Below, one piece after another: positions 44,609-53,743 of a stretch of 64,000 nt of DNA. The DNA is from Sphingomonadales bacterium 39-57-19. Lineage in GTDB: Bacteria; Pseudomonadota; Alphaproteobacteria; Sphingomonadales; Sphingomonadaceae. Made by a program: the position numbers and the translations under genes. The DNA lies in NCBI GenBank assembly GCA_002282385.1, contig NCJG01000007.1, positions 62,001 to 126,000 on the forward strand, given 5' to 3'. Within the stretch, counting starts at the first letter, position 1. Each line of letters begins with the position of its first letter. The notes below the pieces were generated by a model. That model was given only the letters and a program-made list of their open reading frames with translations, was not told where the DNA came from and made no database searches.

Positions 44609-45678
44609 AAAAATCCCCATGCAAATGTCGCCGCGGCGAAGAAAGCGGTCAAGGTGGCGAGCATGACGGGCAGCATCGCTTTCCAGCCTTGCCCGAGTAA
44701 CAAATCAAGCCGTGACCGCATAGCGGTTGCAGTAACGGCGAACAAGAGCATCGCCTTGGATGCCAGCAGGCCATATTCGGCCACCCACTTGGGTGCGTCG
44801 ACAAGCGAATTGACGGCAACCACCGCGAAGAATGCGATGATGAACCAAGGCAGTTTCAACTTCGCGGCAAGGCTTTTCGATTGGCCATTGCCCGAACCGA
44901 TGGCGAGGCCAATGAGCGCCACTGCGGGCGCCAGCAAGGCCACGCGCGACAGCTTTACAATCGTTGCCGTTTCACCGGCGGATTGGGAAAAACTATAACC
45001 ACCGCCCAGCGACTGCGCGACATCATGAATCGCAGCGCCCATCAGGAAACCCGCCTGACGATCCGTAAAGGCAAGCTGCGCCGCGATGAGGGGGTAAAAG
45101 GACATGGCGATAGCACTGGTGAGTGAAACACCCACCAACGTCAGCGTGAATTGGTTCTGGTTCAGCCGCTCGCGGCCAATAACGGCGTAGATGGCCAAGG
45201 CCGCGGACGCGCCACAGATGGCTGTCGCGCCGCCCGCAAGCCAGCCTGCATAATTGCTTTGTCCCGCCATTCGCGCGCCGAACAGGCCCGCGCCCATCAC
45301 CAGCGCCATGATGCACACCAGCCCCAGAAAGGCGAGTGCACCCAATCCGCCAATCTGCATGACGGTCACCTGAGTCCCCAACAGAACGATGCCCCACCGC
45401 AAACAAGAGGTGCCGCAGAAATCGAGGCCCGGGTGAACCTTTTGCTCAGCCGATATAAAGTTGAGCGCCAGACCAAGCAGAAGCCCGGCCAATATGACGG
45501 GCATGGCATAATGTTCAGAGAACCAAGTCGCTGCGACCGACGCGATACCAACGACGGCAAGACCCGGGAACAATGCGCCGATCATTAATCGTTTGCGCGG
45601 CGCCGGATTTTCCTCAGCAAGATATGTCTCGCCATACAGGTCAGCGATATAATTCGCGTTTATGTCTTGCGGTGTCAT
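44605..45678 (-). CDS. YeiH/UPF0324 family (PSE) membrane transporter
   Basis: 357 residues with about ten membrane helices. It contains the family signatures AGLLLGLALNF, CLRWGIVLLGTQVT and WLAGGATAICGASAALAIYAVIG, and IHDVAQSLGGGYSFS. YeiH-type transporters are linked to export of sulfonates or sulfate-like anions (PSE family), with no firm substrate. The ATG at 45678 (MTPQDINANYIADLYGE) is selected; an upstream in-frame stretch to 45753 overlaps the divergent MFS leader. It is the first gene of a two-gene unit with glpD, an unusual partner. Confidence 0.87.
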   Translation of the reverse strand: MTPQDINANYIADLYGETYLAEENPAPRKRLMIGALFPGLAVVGIASVAATWFSEHYAMPVILAGLLLGLALNFISAEQKVHPGLDFCGTSCLRWGIVLLGTQVTVMQIGGLGALAFLGLVCIMALVMGAGLFGARMAGQSNYAGWLAGGATAICGASAALAIYAVIGRERLNQNQFTLTLVGVSLTSAIAMSFYPLIAAQLAFTDRQAGFLMGAAIHDVAQSLGGGYSFSQSAGETATIVKLSRVALLAPAVALIGLAIGSGNGQSKSLAAKLKLPWFIIAFFAVVAVNSLVDAPKWVAEYGLLASKAMLLFAVTATAMRSRLDLLLGQGWKAMLPVMLATLTAFFAAATFAWGFL

Positions 45679-45742
45679 ATGGCCTTCTATAGGCAGATGC
45701 ATCAGAAGTTCCAGCATAAAGCAGGACTTGGGAGAGGATTCA

Positions 45743-47002
45743 ATGGCCGACACCGAGATCGCAAAGTCCGGCGATGCCGCACGCTATATCCGCTACGGAC
45801 TCATTGCCCTTTTGTTTTTCGGCACGGCGCTCAATTATCTAGACCGACAGGTTCTTGCACTTCTAAAGCCGACATTGCAGGTTGAATTTGGCTGGACCGA
45901 CCGTGAATTTGGCCATTTCGGATCAGCATTTCAGATCGCCACTGCGGTCGCTCTGCTCGGCGTCGGGTGGTTTATTGACCGGTTCGGTGTGCGCTGGGGC
46001 TATGGTTTGGCCGTTGCGATATGGAGCTTGGCGGGCATGGGACATGCTTTTGCCAGTTCGGTCGGGCAGTTTGTCGCAGCGCGCGTCACTCTTGCTGTGG
46101 CAGAGTCGGTAAACACGCCTGCGGCGATGAAATCCGCCGCCACATATTTGCCCATTCGCGAACGATCCATCGGTATTGGCGTGATTAACAGCGCGTCCAA
46201 TATAGGCGCAATTCTGGCGCCGCTGACCGTGCCATGGATTGCCATCATGTATGGCTGGCGCGAGGCGTTTATTATCACTGGCGCGCTTGGCTTTGTATGG
46301 TTGGTTTTCTGGTGGCTCGGGACTAGCAAGCTTCAGCCATTGGGTACAGCTGCGCCAACTATTGCCAATCCAGCCGACAAAGGCCCGCCATGGCGTGAGC
46401 TGTTGAAGGAACGGCGGACATGGGCCGTGGCCGGCGCAAAGCTGCTTACGGACCTTGTCTGGTGGTTTATATTATTTTGGGCGCCAGATTTCTTTGCACG
46501 GCAATTTGGACTGGGGCAGGCTGAAATAGGCGCGCCCACAGCTATCGTGTATGCGCTGGCGGCGGTGGGCGCTTTGACCAGTGGTATATTGTTCCCCCTC
46601 CTATTGGGTAAGGGAATGACGCCCAATGCAGCGCGCAAAAGCTCAATGTTCTTTTATGCTTTGCTGATTTTACCCATTCCCTTGGCCCTGCAAGCGCCAA
46701 ATGAATGGATCGCGGCGCTGATCATCGGGCTAGCACTTTTCGCGCATCAGGGTTTTTCGACCAATATTTTCGGCATGACGGCGGATATCGTTCCGGCCCG
46801 TCAGGTCGGCAGCGTGATCGCAATTGGTGCTTTGGTCGGTAATTTGAGCGGCGCGGCCATGCTTGAATTCGCTGGCTGGTCGCTGGATGCAGGCCTTGGC
46901 TACACGCCGATGTTCGCAATCTGTGCAAGCGCCTATTTACTGGCGTTGCTGTGGATTCACATCATGCAGCCAAGGCTGGTTGTGGTAAATGACGCCGACT
47001 GA
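45743..47002 (+). CDS. MFS transporter, anion:cation symporter (ACS) type
   Basis: 419 residues and twelve predicted helices. Signatures include FFGTALNYLDRQVLALLKPTLQVEFGWTDREFGHFGSAFQIA and the loop 2-3 motif DRFGVRWGYGLAVAIWSLAGMGHAFA, typical of the ACS family that imports hexuronates, sugar acids or other carboxylates. The ATG at 45743 has GGGAGAGG just upstream; the open frame extends upstream to 45662 without family sequence. Its stop abuts that of the convergent glutaredoxin gene with no space between. Substrate unknown. Confidence 0.9.
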   Translation: MADTEIAKSGDAARYIRYGLIALLFFGTALNYLDRQVLALLKPTLQVEFGWTDREFGHFGSAFQIATAVALLGVGWFIDRFGVRWGYGLAVAIWSLAGMGHAFASSVGQFVAARVTLAVAESVNTPAAMKSAATYLPIRERSIGIGVINSASNIGAILAPLTVPWIAIMYGWREAFIITGALGFVWLVFWWLGTSKLQPLGTAAPTIANPADKGPPWRELLKERRTWAVAGAKLLTDLVWWFILFWAPDFFARQFGLGQAEIGAPTAIVYALAAVGALTSGILFPLLLGKGMTPNAARKSSMFFYALLILPIPLALQAPNEWIAALIIGLALFAHQGFSTNIFGMTADIVPARQVGSVIAIGALVGNLSGAAMLEFAGWSLDAGLGYTPMFAICASAYLLALLWIHIMQPRLVVVNDAD

Positions 47003-47329
47003 TTAGCCAGCCTTGGCCAAGCCTCCTGCGTCTACAATTGCTTGCAGTTCGCCCGCTTCGTACATTTCCATCATAATGTCCGAACCGCCAAGGAACTCGC
47101 CCTTGACGTACAGCTGCGGGATAGTTGGCCAGTCGCTGTAATCTTTGATGCCTGCGCGGATTTCCATATCCTGCAATACATCGACGCTTTCATAAGCGAC
47201 ATTCAGATGATCAAGAATGGCGATCGCCTTGCTGGAAAATCCGCACTGCGGAAACAATGGCGAACCTTTCATGAAAAGGACGACATCATTGCCTTTGACG
47301 ATCTCATCGATCCGTTCGTTAACGCTCAT
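47003..47329 (-). CDS. grxD: Monothiol glutaredoxin (Grx4 type)
   Basis: 108 residues. The active site is CGFS (C29 onward) in GSPLFPQCGFSSKAIAIL, followed by WPTIPQLYVKGEFLGGSDIMMEMYEAGEL, the glutathione-binding and C-terminal region of CGFS glutaredoxins. These carry a [2Fe-2S] cluster between two monomers, often with BolA, and serve in Fe-S trafficking and iron sensing rather than in disulfide reduction. The BolA gene is directly upstream (16 nt), a known functional pair. Confidence 0.94.
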   Translation of the reverse strand: MSVNERIDEIVKGNDVVLFMKGSPLFPQCGFSSKAIAILDHLNVAYESVDVLQDMEIRAGIKDYSDWPTIPQLYVKGEFLGGSDIMMEMYEAGELQAIVDAGGLAKAG

Positions 47330-47345
47330 TTCAATACTCCAATAA

Positions 47346-47576
47346 TCAGGGAATGGCTGTTGTCAGCTGAAGGGCATGCAATACACCGCCCATGCGTCCG
47401 CCCAGGGCGTCATACACAGCTTTGTGCTGTTTTACGCGCGGCATTCCGCGAAAGCTTTCGCTGACGACGCGCGCGGCATAATGGTTGCCGTCGCCTGCAA
47501 GGTCAGTGATTTCAACAAGCGCATCGGGAAGGGCGGCTTGAATCATTTCTTCAATTTCGTGCGCGTGCATTGCCAT
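47346..47576 (-). CDS. bolA: BolA family protein
   Basis: 76 residues, a single BolA domain: HAHEIEEMIQAALPDALVEITDLAGDGNHYAARVVSESFRGMPRVKQHKAVYDALGGRMGGVLHALQLTT. The GNHY loop and the C-terminal HALQLTT histidine are the Fe-S ligands in BolA-Grx complexes. It shares its start region with the DUF1476 stop (47576) and lies 16 nt before grxD. Confidence 0.93.
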   Translation of the reverse strand: MAMHAHEIEEMIQAALPDALVEITDLAGDGNHYAARVVSESFRGMPRVKQHKAVYDALGGRMGGVLHALQLTTAIP

Positions 47577-47899
47577 TATGCAGGCTCGATAAATTGACGG
47601 CGGGCTTCCACCATTTTGTCTTCGAGCGCAGCGCGGATCATCGCGTCATCCACGTCGATACCGGCCGATGTCAAATCGCCAAGCAGCTTACGGATAACGT
47701 CTTCGTCGCCTGCTTCTTCAAAGTCCGCTTGCACGACCGATGTCGCATAGGCCGTCGTTTCTTCGGGGGTCAGGCCCATTTTTTCGGCTGCCCACTGACC
47801 CACCAGCTTGTTGCGGCGGGCGGTTATCTTGAACAATAGGTCCGCATCATGTGCGAACTTGTTTTCAAAGGCTTTTTCGCGATTGTCGAAAGTTGTCAT
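47576..47899 (-). CDS. DUF1476 family protein (ATPase inhibitor zeta subunit type)
   Basis: 107 residues from the second of two adjacent ATGs (47899; 47902 also possible). MTTFDNREKAFENKFAHDADLLFKITARRNKLVGQWAAEKMGLTP matches DUF1476, whose Paracoccus member is the zeta subunit that inhibits F1-ATPase hydrolysis through its N-terminal region. The basic N-terminal inhibitory stretch and the four-helix C-domain appear complete. It is first in a DUF1476-BolA-Grx string, overlapping BolA by one base. The functional link between ATP synthase control and Fe-S trafficking is unclear. Confidence 0.87.
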   Translation of the reverse strand: MTTFDNREKAFENKFAHDADLLFKITARRNKLVGQWAAEKMGLTPEETTAYATSVVQADFEEAGDEDVIRKLLGDLTSAGIDVDDAMIRAALEDKMVEARRQFIEPA

Positions 47900-47966
47900 C
47901 ATGCCGTTCCAATTTGCTGTTGTTCAAAGATAATGCCTGCATCGTCGCGCAACAAGGCCGGTCGTG

Positions 47967-48962
47967 TTAAATGTGTACGACCAGCTTCCCAACCGCTGCC
48001 CGGTCACCCAAGCGTGCGATCGCTGTTCCGGCGTCCGCAAGCGCGAATGTTTCCGAAATGCGCGGCTTAATCTTGCCCGCTGCATATAGGTCGAACAGCT
48101 CGGCAATATTGGCGTGATTTTTCTGCGGCGTACGTGCGGCAAAGGCGCCCCAGAAAACGCCGCACACGTCGCAGCTTTTCAGCAGCGTGAGGTTTAATGG
48201 CAATTTCGCGATTCCAGCTGGGAAGCCAACCACGAGAAACTTACCTTCCCACGCAATCGACCGGACGGCAGGTTCGCTATAGTCGCCACCCACGGTGTCA
48301 TAAATGATGTTGTAGCCGTCCCGGCCAGCGGCCGTTTTGAACAGCTCGGCGACAGCTTTGGACTGGTCTTTGTCGAACGGTTGATGCGGATAGACGACCA
48401 CTTCGTCAGCGCCAGCTTCGCGCGCGATGTCTGCCTTTGCCTCGCTGGAGACACCAGCGACCACACGGCCGCCAAACGCCTTGGCCAGTTCAATCGCCGA
48501 AATGCCGATGCCGCCTGCGCCGCCAAGGACAAGGACATTGTCACCGGACTTCATATGGCCGCGATCCTTCAGCGCGTGAATTGACGTGCCATAGGTCATC
48601 AACAAAGCTGCGCCATCGTCAAAGGACATGGCGTCGGGCATTTTGAAGCAATTGAACGCTGCGACCGCGACTTTTTCGGTCAGGCCGCCATTGCCGCACA
48701 GGCCAATGACGCGGTCGCCAATGGCAAAGCCGGTAACGCCTTCGCCAATGGCTTCGACTGTGCCCGCAATTTCGCCGCCCGGCGCAAAGGGACGCTCAGG
48801 CTTGAATTGATAAAGGTCGACAATCATCAGCGTGTCGGGAAAATTAATCGAACAGGCCTTTACCGCGACCACAACTTGGCCGGGGCCAGCGGTGGGTTCA
48901 GGCAGTTCGCCCATGACAAGTGTTTCTGGGCCGCCGCTTGCGGTTGATAATAAAGCGCGCAT
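47967..48962 (-). CDS. NADPH:quinone oxidoreductase (zinc-free MDR)
   Basis: 331 residues, medium-chain dehydrogenase/reductase fold. The N-terminal catalytic region (ACSINFPDTLMIVDLYQFKPERPFAPGGEIAGTVEAIGEGV) lacks the structural-zinc cysteines, and the cofactor loop is VLVLGGAGGIGISAIELAKAFGG, an NADPH-type motif. Family members reduce quinones or enoyl compounds. The gene ends 65 nt from DUF1476 and lies just downstream of leuD on the same strand. Substrate uncertain. Confidence 0.91.
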   Translation of the reverse strand: MRALLSTASGGPETLVMGELPEPTAGPGQVVVAVKACSINFPDTLMIVDLYQFKPERPFAPGGEIAGTVEAIGEGVTGFAIGDRVIGLCGNGGLTEKVAVAAFNCFKMPDAMSFDDGAALLMTYGTSIHALKDRGHMKSGDNVLVLGGAGGIGISAIELAKAFGGRVVAGVSSEAKADIAREAGADEVVVYPHQPFDKDQSKAVAELFKTAAGRDGYNIIYDTVGGDYSEPAVRSIAWEGKFLVVGFPAGIAKLPLNLTLLKSCDVCGVFWGAFAARTPQKNHANIAELFDLYAAGKIKPRISETFALADAGTAIARLGDRAAVGKLVVHI

Positions 48963-48971
48963 GTCTCTCTC

Positions 48972-49565
48972 CTAAACGGGGTTTGGCGCCAGCCAGGGCC
49001 GGTCCGCAGATAATTTGGCTTCGTACACCGAAATCGCGTCGCTGCTTTTCAGCGTCAGGCCAATTTCGTCTACGCCGTTGATCAGGCAATGTTTACGGAA
49101 TGGGTCGATTTCGAATTCGAACCGGTCCTGAAACGGCGTGGTGACGGTTTGTGTTTCCAGATCGATGTGAATGTCATCGGTCCGCGCGACTTCCATCAAA
49201 CGGTCAATCGCCGCCTGCGGAAGGACGATAGCGAGCAAGCCGTTCTTGAACGCATTGCCCGAAAATATGTCGGAAAAGCTTGGCGCAATAACCGCGGATA
49301 TGCCCAAATCGGCCATCGCCCACGCCGCATGTTCGCGGCTCGATCCGCAACCGAAATTGTCGCCAGCGATCAATATCGGCGCACCGGCATATTCAGGATC
49401 GTCAAATACGTTGCCCGGGACCGCGCGCAAGCTTTCGAATGCGCCCTTGCCCAATCCAGCGCGGCTAATGGTTTTAAGCCACACCGCGGGGATGATCACA
49501 TCGGTGTCGATGTTTTTCAATCCGACGGGATAGGCCCGGCCCTCAACACGGCTTATCGCTTTCAT
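48972..49565 (-). CDS. leuD: 3-isopropylmalate dehydratase small subunit
   Basis: 197 residues, the swivelling domain of isopropylmalate isomerase. The substrate loop is visible as [42 protein letters not shown]. With LeuC it converts 2-isopropylmalate to 3-isopropylmalate in leucine synthesis. It is separated from leuC by a 68-residue membrane protein gene instead of being directly adjacent. A short gap (9 nt) separates it from the quinone oxidoreductase. Confidence 0.95.
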   Translation of the reverse strand: MKAISRVEGRAYPVGLKNIDTDVIIPAVWLKTISRAGLGKGAFESLRAVPGNVFDDPEYAGAPILIAGDNFGCGSSREHAAWAMADLGISAVIAPSFSDIFSGNAFKNGLLAIVLPQAAIDRLMEVARTDDIHIDLETQTVTTPFQDRFEFEIDPFRKHCLINGVDEIGLTLKSSDAISVYEAKLSADRPWLAPNPV

Positions 49566-49569
49566 GCCT

Positions 49570-49776
49570 TTAGTCCGTGTCTGTCTTGGGTTGATTGTGC
49601 GTCATCGGCGCAACTTCGGGCTCAGGCGACATTGGTTCCAGCTTTCCCTTTTTCTGGGTCAGGCTGCGGCGTCCTGCGTAAATCAACGCCGCCATCAGTG
49701 CCGCCGAACCCACTGCAGCGCCAACCTTGGCTGTGGTCGACCATGTGTCGCCATCATTGGATTTTTTATTGGTCAT
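49570..49776 (-). CDS. Small single-helix membrane protein between leuC and leuD
   Basis: 68 residues. A polar N-terminus ([17 protein letters not shown]) leads to one hydrophobic helix ([18 protein letters not shown]), then an [10 protein letters not shown] basic flank and a Pro/Glu-rich tail ([20 protein letters not shown]). The positive residues after the helix suggest the C-terminus is cytoplasmic. No family is recognised. AGGAAGAGG precedes the ATG at 49776, strong support for translation. Its stop is 4 nt from the leuD start, so it is cotranscribed with leuCD. Confidence 0.75.
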   Translation of the reverse strand: MTNKKSNDGDTWSTTAKVGAAVGSAALMAALIYAGRRSLTQKKGKLEPMSPEPEVAPMTHNQPKTDTD

Positions 49777-49886
49777 AAGCCTCTTCCTTGATGCCAACTG
49801 CTTTAGCTTCGGCATTTGCGACAAGTAAAGGGAATAGCTTCACCGGCACCGCCGCATGGGCCAGCGGTGCCGCGCTTGCGGTACCC

Positions 49887-51317
49887 TTAATTGGCGAACG
49901 CACGGACATCCGTTAGCTTGCCAGCAACAGCAGCAGCGGCCGCCATTGCCGGGCTGACCAGATGGGTACGTGCGCCCGGTCCTTGGCGGCCGACGAAATT
50001 CCGGTTGCTGGTTGACGCGCAACGTTCGCCAGCGGGCACCTTGTCGGGGTTCATCCCCAAACAAGCGGAGCAGCCCGGCTCGCGCCATTCGAACCCAGCG
50101 TCGGTAAATATCTGGTCTAGACCCTCATCCTCGGCCTGCTGCTTCACAAGGCCACTGCCGGGCACGACAATCGCCCATTTGACGTTTGCTGCCTTTTTGC
50201 GGCCTTTTAAGATTTCAGCGGCGGCACGCAGATCTTCGATGCGGCTGTTGGTGCAGCTGCCGATGAAGATATTCTGCACTTCGATATCGGTCATCCGCGT
50301 GCCGGGTGTCAGCCCCATATAATTCAGCGATTTGCGCGCGGCTTCCTGCTTGGACGGATCGGCAAAGGCGGACGGATCGGGGACGATGCCTGTAATCGGC
50401 AACACATCTTCGGGGCTGGTGCCCCATGTGACGCTGGGTGCGATATCCGCGGCATCAATCGATACGACCTTGTCATATGTTGCACCCGCATCGGTCGCGA
50501 GCGTACGCCAATAGGCAACCGCTGCGTCCCAATCTGCGCCTGACGGGGCCATAGGCCGGCCCTTGATATACGCAAAAGTGGTGTCGTCGGGTGCCACAAG
50601 GCCCGCGCGCGCGCCATGTTCAATCGCCATGTTGGAAATGGTCAGCCGCCCTTCGACGCTGAGCGCGCGGATAACGGATCCGGTATATTCGATCACATGG
50701 CCGCTGCCGCCGGCCGCACCAAGTACGCCGGTGATATGCAGCACCACGTCCTTGGCGGACACTCCTGCGCGCAATTCGCCCTCGACGCGTACTTCCATGG
50801 ACTTTGAACGTGTCAGTTGGAGCGTCTGCGTCGCCAGAACATGCTCGACCTCAGACGTACCAATACCGAATGCCAAGGCGCCAAGGCCACCATGGCAAGC
50901 GGTGTGGCTGTCACCGCACACAATCGTCGTGCCGGGAAGGGAAAAGCCCTGCTCTGGCCCGACAACATGGACGATACCCTGCTTGGCATCGGAGGCATTT
51001 ATATAGTCGATGCCGAACTCCGGCGCGTTTCGCTCCAGCGCTTCCAATTGCTGGGCGCTTTCGGGGTCTGCAATCGGGATTGGTTGTCCGTGGCTATCCA
51101 GACGCGCGGTGGTGGGCAGGTTGTGGTCCGGCACAGCCAATGTCAAATCGGGTCTGCGGACACGGCGTCCTGCCGCCCTTAGGCCTTCAAAAGCCTGCGG
51201 ACTGGTCACTTCGTGCACAAGGTGGCGGTCAATGAAGATCAGGCAGGTGCCATCGTCGCGTTGTTCGACGACATGGGCGTTCCAGATTTTTTCGTACAGT
51301 GTTTGCGGTGTGGACAT
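49887..51317 (-). CDS. leuC: 3-isopropylmalate dehydratase large subunit
   Basis: 476 residues, aconitase superfamily. Cluster-binding cysteines appear in [13 protein letters not shown] and [13 protein letters not shown], with typical [47 protein letters not shown] and [15 protein letters not shown] blocks. The [4Fe-4S] cluster it needs links it to the suf operon in the same window. First gene of leuC-small membrane protein-leuD on the minus strand and divergent from crtZ. Confidence 0.96.
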   Translation of the reverse strand: MSTPQTLYEKIWNAHVVEQRDDGTCLIFIDRHLVHEVTSPQAFEGLRAAGRRVRRPDLTLAVPDHNLPTTARLDSHGQPIPIADPESAQQLEALERNAPEFGIDYINASDAKQGIVHVVGPEQGFSLPGTTIVCGDSHTACHGGLGALAFGIGTSEVEHVLATQTLQLTRSKSMEVRVEGELRAGVSAKDVVLHITGVLGAAGGSGHVIEYTGSVIRALSVEGRLTISNMAIEHGARAGLVAPDDTTFAYIKGRPMAPSGADWDAAVAYWRTLATDAGATYDKVVSIDAADIAPSVTWGTSPEDVLPITGIVPDPSAFADPSKQEAARKSLNYMGLTPGTRMTDIEVQNIFIGSCTNSRIEDLRAAAEILKGRKKAANVKWAIVVPGSGLVKQQAEDEGLDQIFTDAGFEWREPGCSACLGMNPDKVPAGERCASTSNRNFVGRQGPGARTHLVSPAMAAAAAVAGKLTDVRAFAN

Positions 51318-51411
51318 AATAAAAGTGCCATAGAACTGATTGCAGCGAAATCAAGTGAGGTGACAATCGTTGCACTTCAATATTCCGCCATTTGCGTATA
51401 ATGGAAACAGC

Positions 51412-51927
51412 ATGAGCATTATCAGCATCGTCCTCATTGTGGTCGGCACCGTCTTCGTCATGGAATGGGTGGCGTGGTCGAGCCATAAATATATCATGCA
51501 CGGCTGGGGCTGGGGCTGGCACCGTGACCATCACGAGCCACATGATAATGCGCTGGAAAAGAACGATCTTTATGGGATCGTCGGCGCGGTTACGAGCATC
51601 TCCTTATTTGCGATTGGCAGCCCTTTGTTGCTCGGTGAGAAAGCTTGGGAACCTGCGACTTGGATTGGCCTTGGCGTGCTATTTTACGGCATCATCTACA
51701 CTGTGGTGCATGATGGCCTCGTGCATCAGCGTTACTTCAAATATGTGCCGCGCAGTGGTTATGCCAAGCGGCTGGTTCAGGCGCATAAATTGCACCATGC
51801 CACCATCGGCAAGGAAGGCGGCGTCAGCTTTGGTTTCGTATTTGCGCGTGATCCTGCCAAGTTGAAGGCGGATCTCAAAAAACAACGCGAGGCCGGGACC
51901 GCAATAGTCCGCGACGCGGCGATTTAA
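51412..51927 (+). CDS. crtZ: Beta-carotene hydroxylase
   Basis: 171 residues, CrtZ type fatty-acid-hydroxylase-superfamily protein. Membrane helices at about 1-20, 54-72 and 85-103 frame the histidine di-iron motifs: H25KYIMH30, H37RDHH41, H100..H105 and H125KLHH129. It hydroxylates the 3 and 3' ring carbons of beta-carotene to give zeaxanthin, the route to the yellow pigments of sphingomonads. The ATG at 51412 is preferred. A TATAAT at 51397-51402 stands only 9 nt before it, so either the leader is very short or the match is fortuitous. No other crt gene is in the window. Confidence 0.92.
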   Translation: MSIISIVLIVVGTVFVMEWVAWSSHKYIMHGWGWGWHRDHHEPHDNALEKNDLYGIVGAVTSISLFAIGSPLLLGEKAWEPATWIGLGVLFYGIIYTVVHDGLVHQRYFKYVPRSGYAKRLVQAHKLHHATIGKEGGVSFGFVFARDPAKLKADLKKQREAGTAIVRDAAI

Positions 51928-52280
51928 GCTTCGGGCTGTCGCCAAATCCAGCCAAGGCACAATATTGCAACGCCCAGCGGGATCAACGACCACGGCAATG
52001 CCAATGTGATCATTCCAATCGCTATGCTGATGCCAAAGGCGACGGTTGCCGACCATTTGCCGCGTCTGCTCACCACCCCTTTTTCGCGCCAAGCAACAAT
52101 ATGATGCCCGAACGCGGGATGGTTCATCAAGCGGGCTTCAAGCGCCGGGCTGCTGCGCGCAAAGCAAAAGGCCGCCAATATCATAAAGGGTACGGTCGGC
52201 AGCAACGGCAGCGCTATGCCAACGGTGCCAAGCGCCAGAGCGCACAGCCCACCAATCAGCCAGAGCTGCCGCTTAATCAA
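51924..52280 (-). CDS. DUF454 (YbaN-type) inner membrane protein
   Basis: 118 residues. It matches the YbaN/DUF454 family: MIKRQLWLIGGLCALALGTVGIALPLLPTVPFMILAAFCFARSSPALEARLMNHPAFGHHIVAWREKGVVSRRGK, then two more helices. About four membrane segments, with the FARSSP and WREKG motifs in the cytoplasmic loop. Function unknown. It overlaps gabD by 4 nt at its start and shares a TTAA with the convergent crtZ stop. Confidence 0.88.
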   Translation of the reverse strand: MIKRQLWLIGGLCALALGTVGIALPLLPTVPFMILAAFCFARSSPALEARLMNHPAFGHHIVAWREKGVVSRRGKWSATVAFGISIAIGMITLALPWSLIPLGVAILCLGWIWRQPEA

Positions 52281-53704
52281 TATTGATGGACCGCTTTGGT
52301 CACATAATAGCTGTCGAGACCTTCGGGGCCGCCTTCGCTGCCAAAGCCGGATTCCTTGACCCCGCCAAACGGCGCGTCAGGCATGGAAATCACAAAGCTG
52401 TTGAGGCCAACCATGCCGGTATCCAACGCATCGGCAACAAGGTTCGCCTGCCGCGCATTTTCGGTGAAGGCATAGGCCGCAAGACCAAAGGGCAGGCGGT
52501 TTGCTTGTTCAATGGCTTCGTCCAACGTCTTGAATGGCCGCATCAATGCAACCGGACCAAATGGTTCATTGTCCATGACGTCTGCGGACATGGGAACGTC
52601 CGCGAGCACCGTCGGCTGAAAGAAATAGCCCTGTTCGCCGCGCGTGCCGCCCGCCAACAGCTTCGCGCCCTTTGACGTTGCATCTTCCACGAGGGCGGCG
52701 ATGGCGGAGGGCCGCCGTGCATTGGCCAGTGGCCCCATGACGGTACCAGCATCCAATCCATTGCCGACCTGAACTTGCTTGGTATGCGCGGCAAAGCCAG
52801 CGACAAAGCGGTCGTAGACGCCTTCCTGCACATAGAAACGCGTCGGTGAAATGCACACTTGTCCGGCGTTCCGGAACTTGGTGGTTGCCGACAAGGTGAT
52901 AGCTTTTTCAAGGTCGCAATCATCGAAAATCAGCACAGGCGCATGGCCACCCAATTCCATCGTGGTCCGCTTAACGCCGTCTGCCGCAAGCTTCAGCAAA
53001 TGTTTGCCCACGGGCACAGACCCTGTGAAGCTGACCTTGCGGATGATCGGTGATGCGATCAGGTGGCGGCTCACCATATCGGGAACGCCATAAATCAACT
53101 GGGCAACATTGCCCGGAACGCCGCCGTCGATGACGCACTGCATGATGCCGCTTGTACTTGCTGGCGTTTCTTCCGGCGGTTTGGCGATGATCGAGCAGCC
53201 CGCAGCGAGCGCCGCAGCCATTTTCTTGCACATCAAATTGACCGGGAAATTCCAAGGTGAAAACGCGGCAACGGGTCCGACTGGCTGTTTCAGCACGATC
53301 GCACGTTGTCCTGTTGGCCGGACGAGAACGCGGCCATAGCTGCGCTTGGCCTCTTCAGCGAAATAATCGAACTGCGCGGCGCAGGACACAACCTCGGTCC
53401 GCGCTTCGGCGAGTGGCTTACCCTGTTCAGTCGTAAGCAAAACGGCGATGCCCTCTGCCCGCTCACGAATGAGATCGGCAACCTTATGCAATATTGCGGC
53501 GCGGGCATTCACATCAACGCCGCGCCAATGTGCAAAACCCTTTGCTGTCGCAGCAAGCGCTTCATCGAGGTCTGCAGCGGTTGCCAGCGGCAACGCAGCG
53601 AGTGTTTCGCCAGTGGCCGGATTTATGACGGTGTGACAATCGCGGCCTTCGCCCTTGCGCCAGCTGCCATCAATATAAAGGCCGAGATCGGTAGTATAGC
53701 TCAT
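52277..53704 (-). CDS. gabD: Succinate-semialdehyde dehydrogenase (NAD(P)+)
   Basis: 475 residues, ALDH fold. SPWNFP gives the Asn at 152, the general base is E250 (TTMELGGHAP) and the nucleophile is C284 (NAGQVCISPTRF). The sequence (INPATGETLAALPLA, GRVLVRPTGQRAIVLKQPVGPV, PDAPFGGVKESGFGSEGG) fits the GabD subgroup, which oxidises succinic semialdehyde to succinate at the end of GABA catabolism. The APC permease gene is 39 nt upstream on the same strand. A related semialdehyde substrate cannot be excluded. Confidence 0.9.
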   Translation of the reverse strand: MSYTTDLGLYIDGSWRKGEGRDCHTVINPATGETLAALPLATAADLDEALAATAKGFAHWRGVDVNARAAILHKVADLIRERAEGIAVLLTTEQGKPLAEARTEVVSCAAQFDYFAEEAKRSYGRVLVRPTGQRAIVLKQPVGPVAAFSPWNFPVNLMCKKMAAALAAGCSIIAKPPEETPASTSGIMQCVIDGGVPGNVAQLIYGVPDMVSRHLIASPIIRKVSFTGSVPVGKHLLKLAADGVKRTTMELGGHAPVLIFDDCDLEKAITLSATTKFRNAGQVCISPTRFYVQEGVYDRFVAGFAAHTKQVQVGNGLDAGTVMGPLANARRPSAIAALVEDATSKGAKLLAGGTRGEQGYFFQPTVLADVPMSADVMDNEPFGPVALMRPFKTLDEAIEQANRLPFGLAAYAFTENARQANLVADALDTGMVGLNSFVISMPDAPFGGVKESGFGSEGGPEGLDSYYVTKAVHQY

Positions 53705-53743
53705 CGAATGTCCCGCAAATTTCTTGTCTTCTGTATGTAGGCG

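Noticed and set aside
52268..52280. FNR-like box at the DUF454 start (ATCAATATTGAT)
   Set aside because: The half-sites are in the reverse order with a 2-nt centre, so they do not match TTGAT-N4-ATCAA, and the site is inside an operon overlap.
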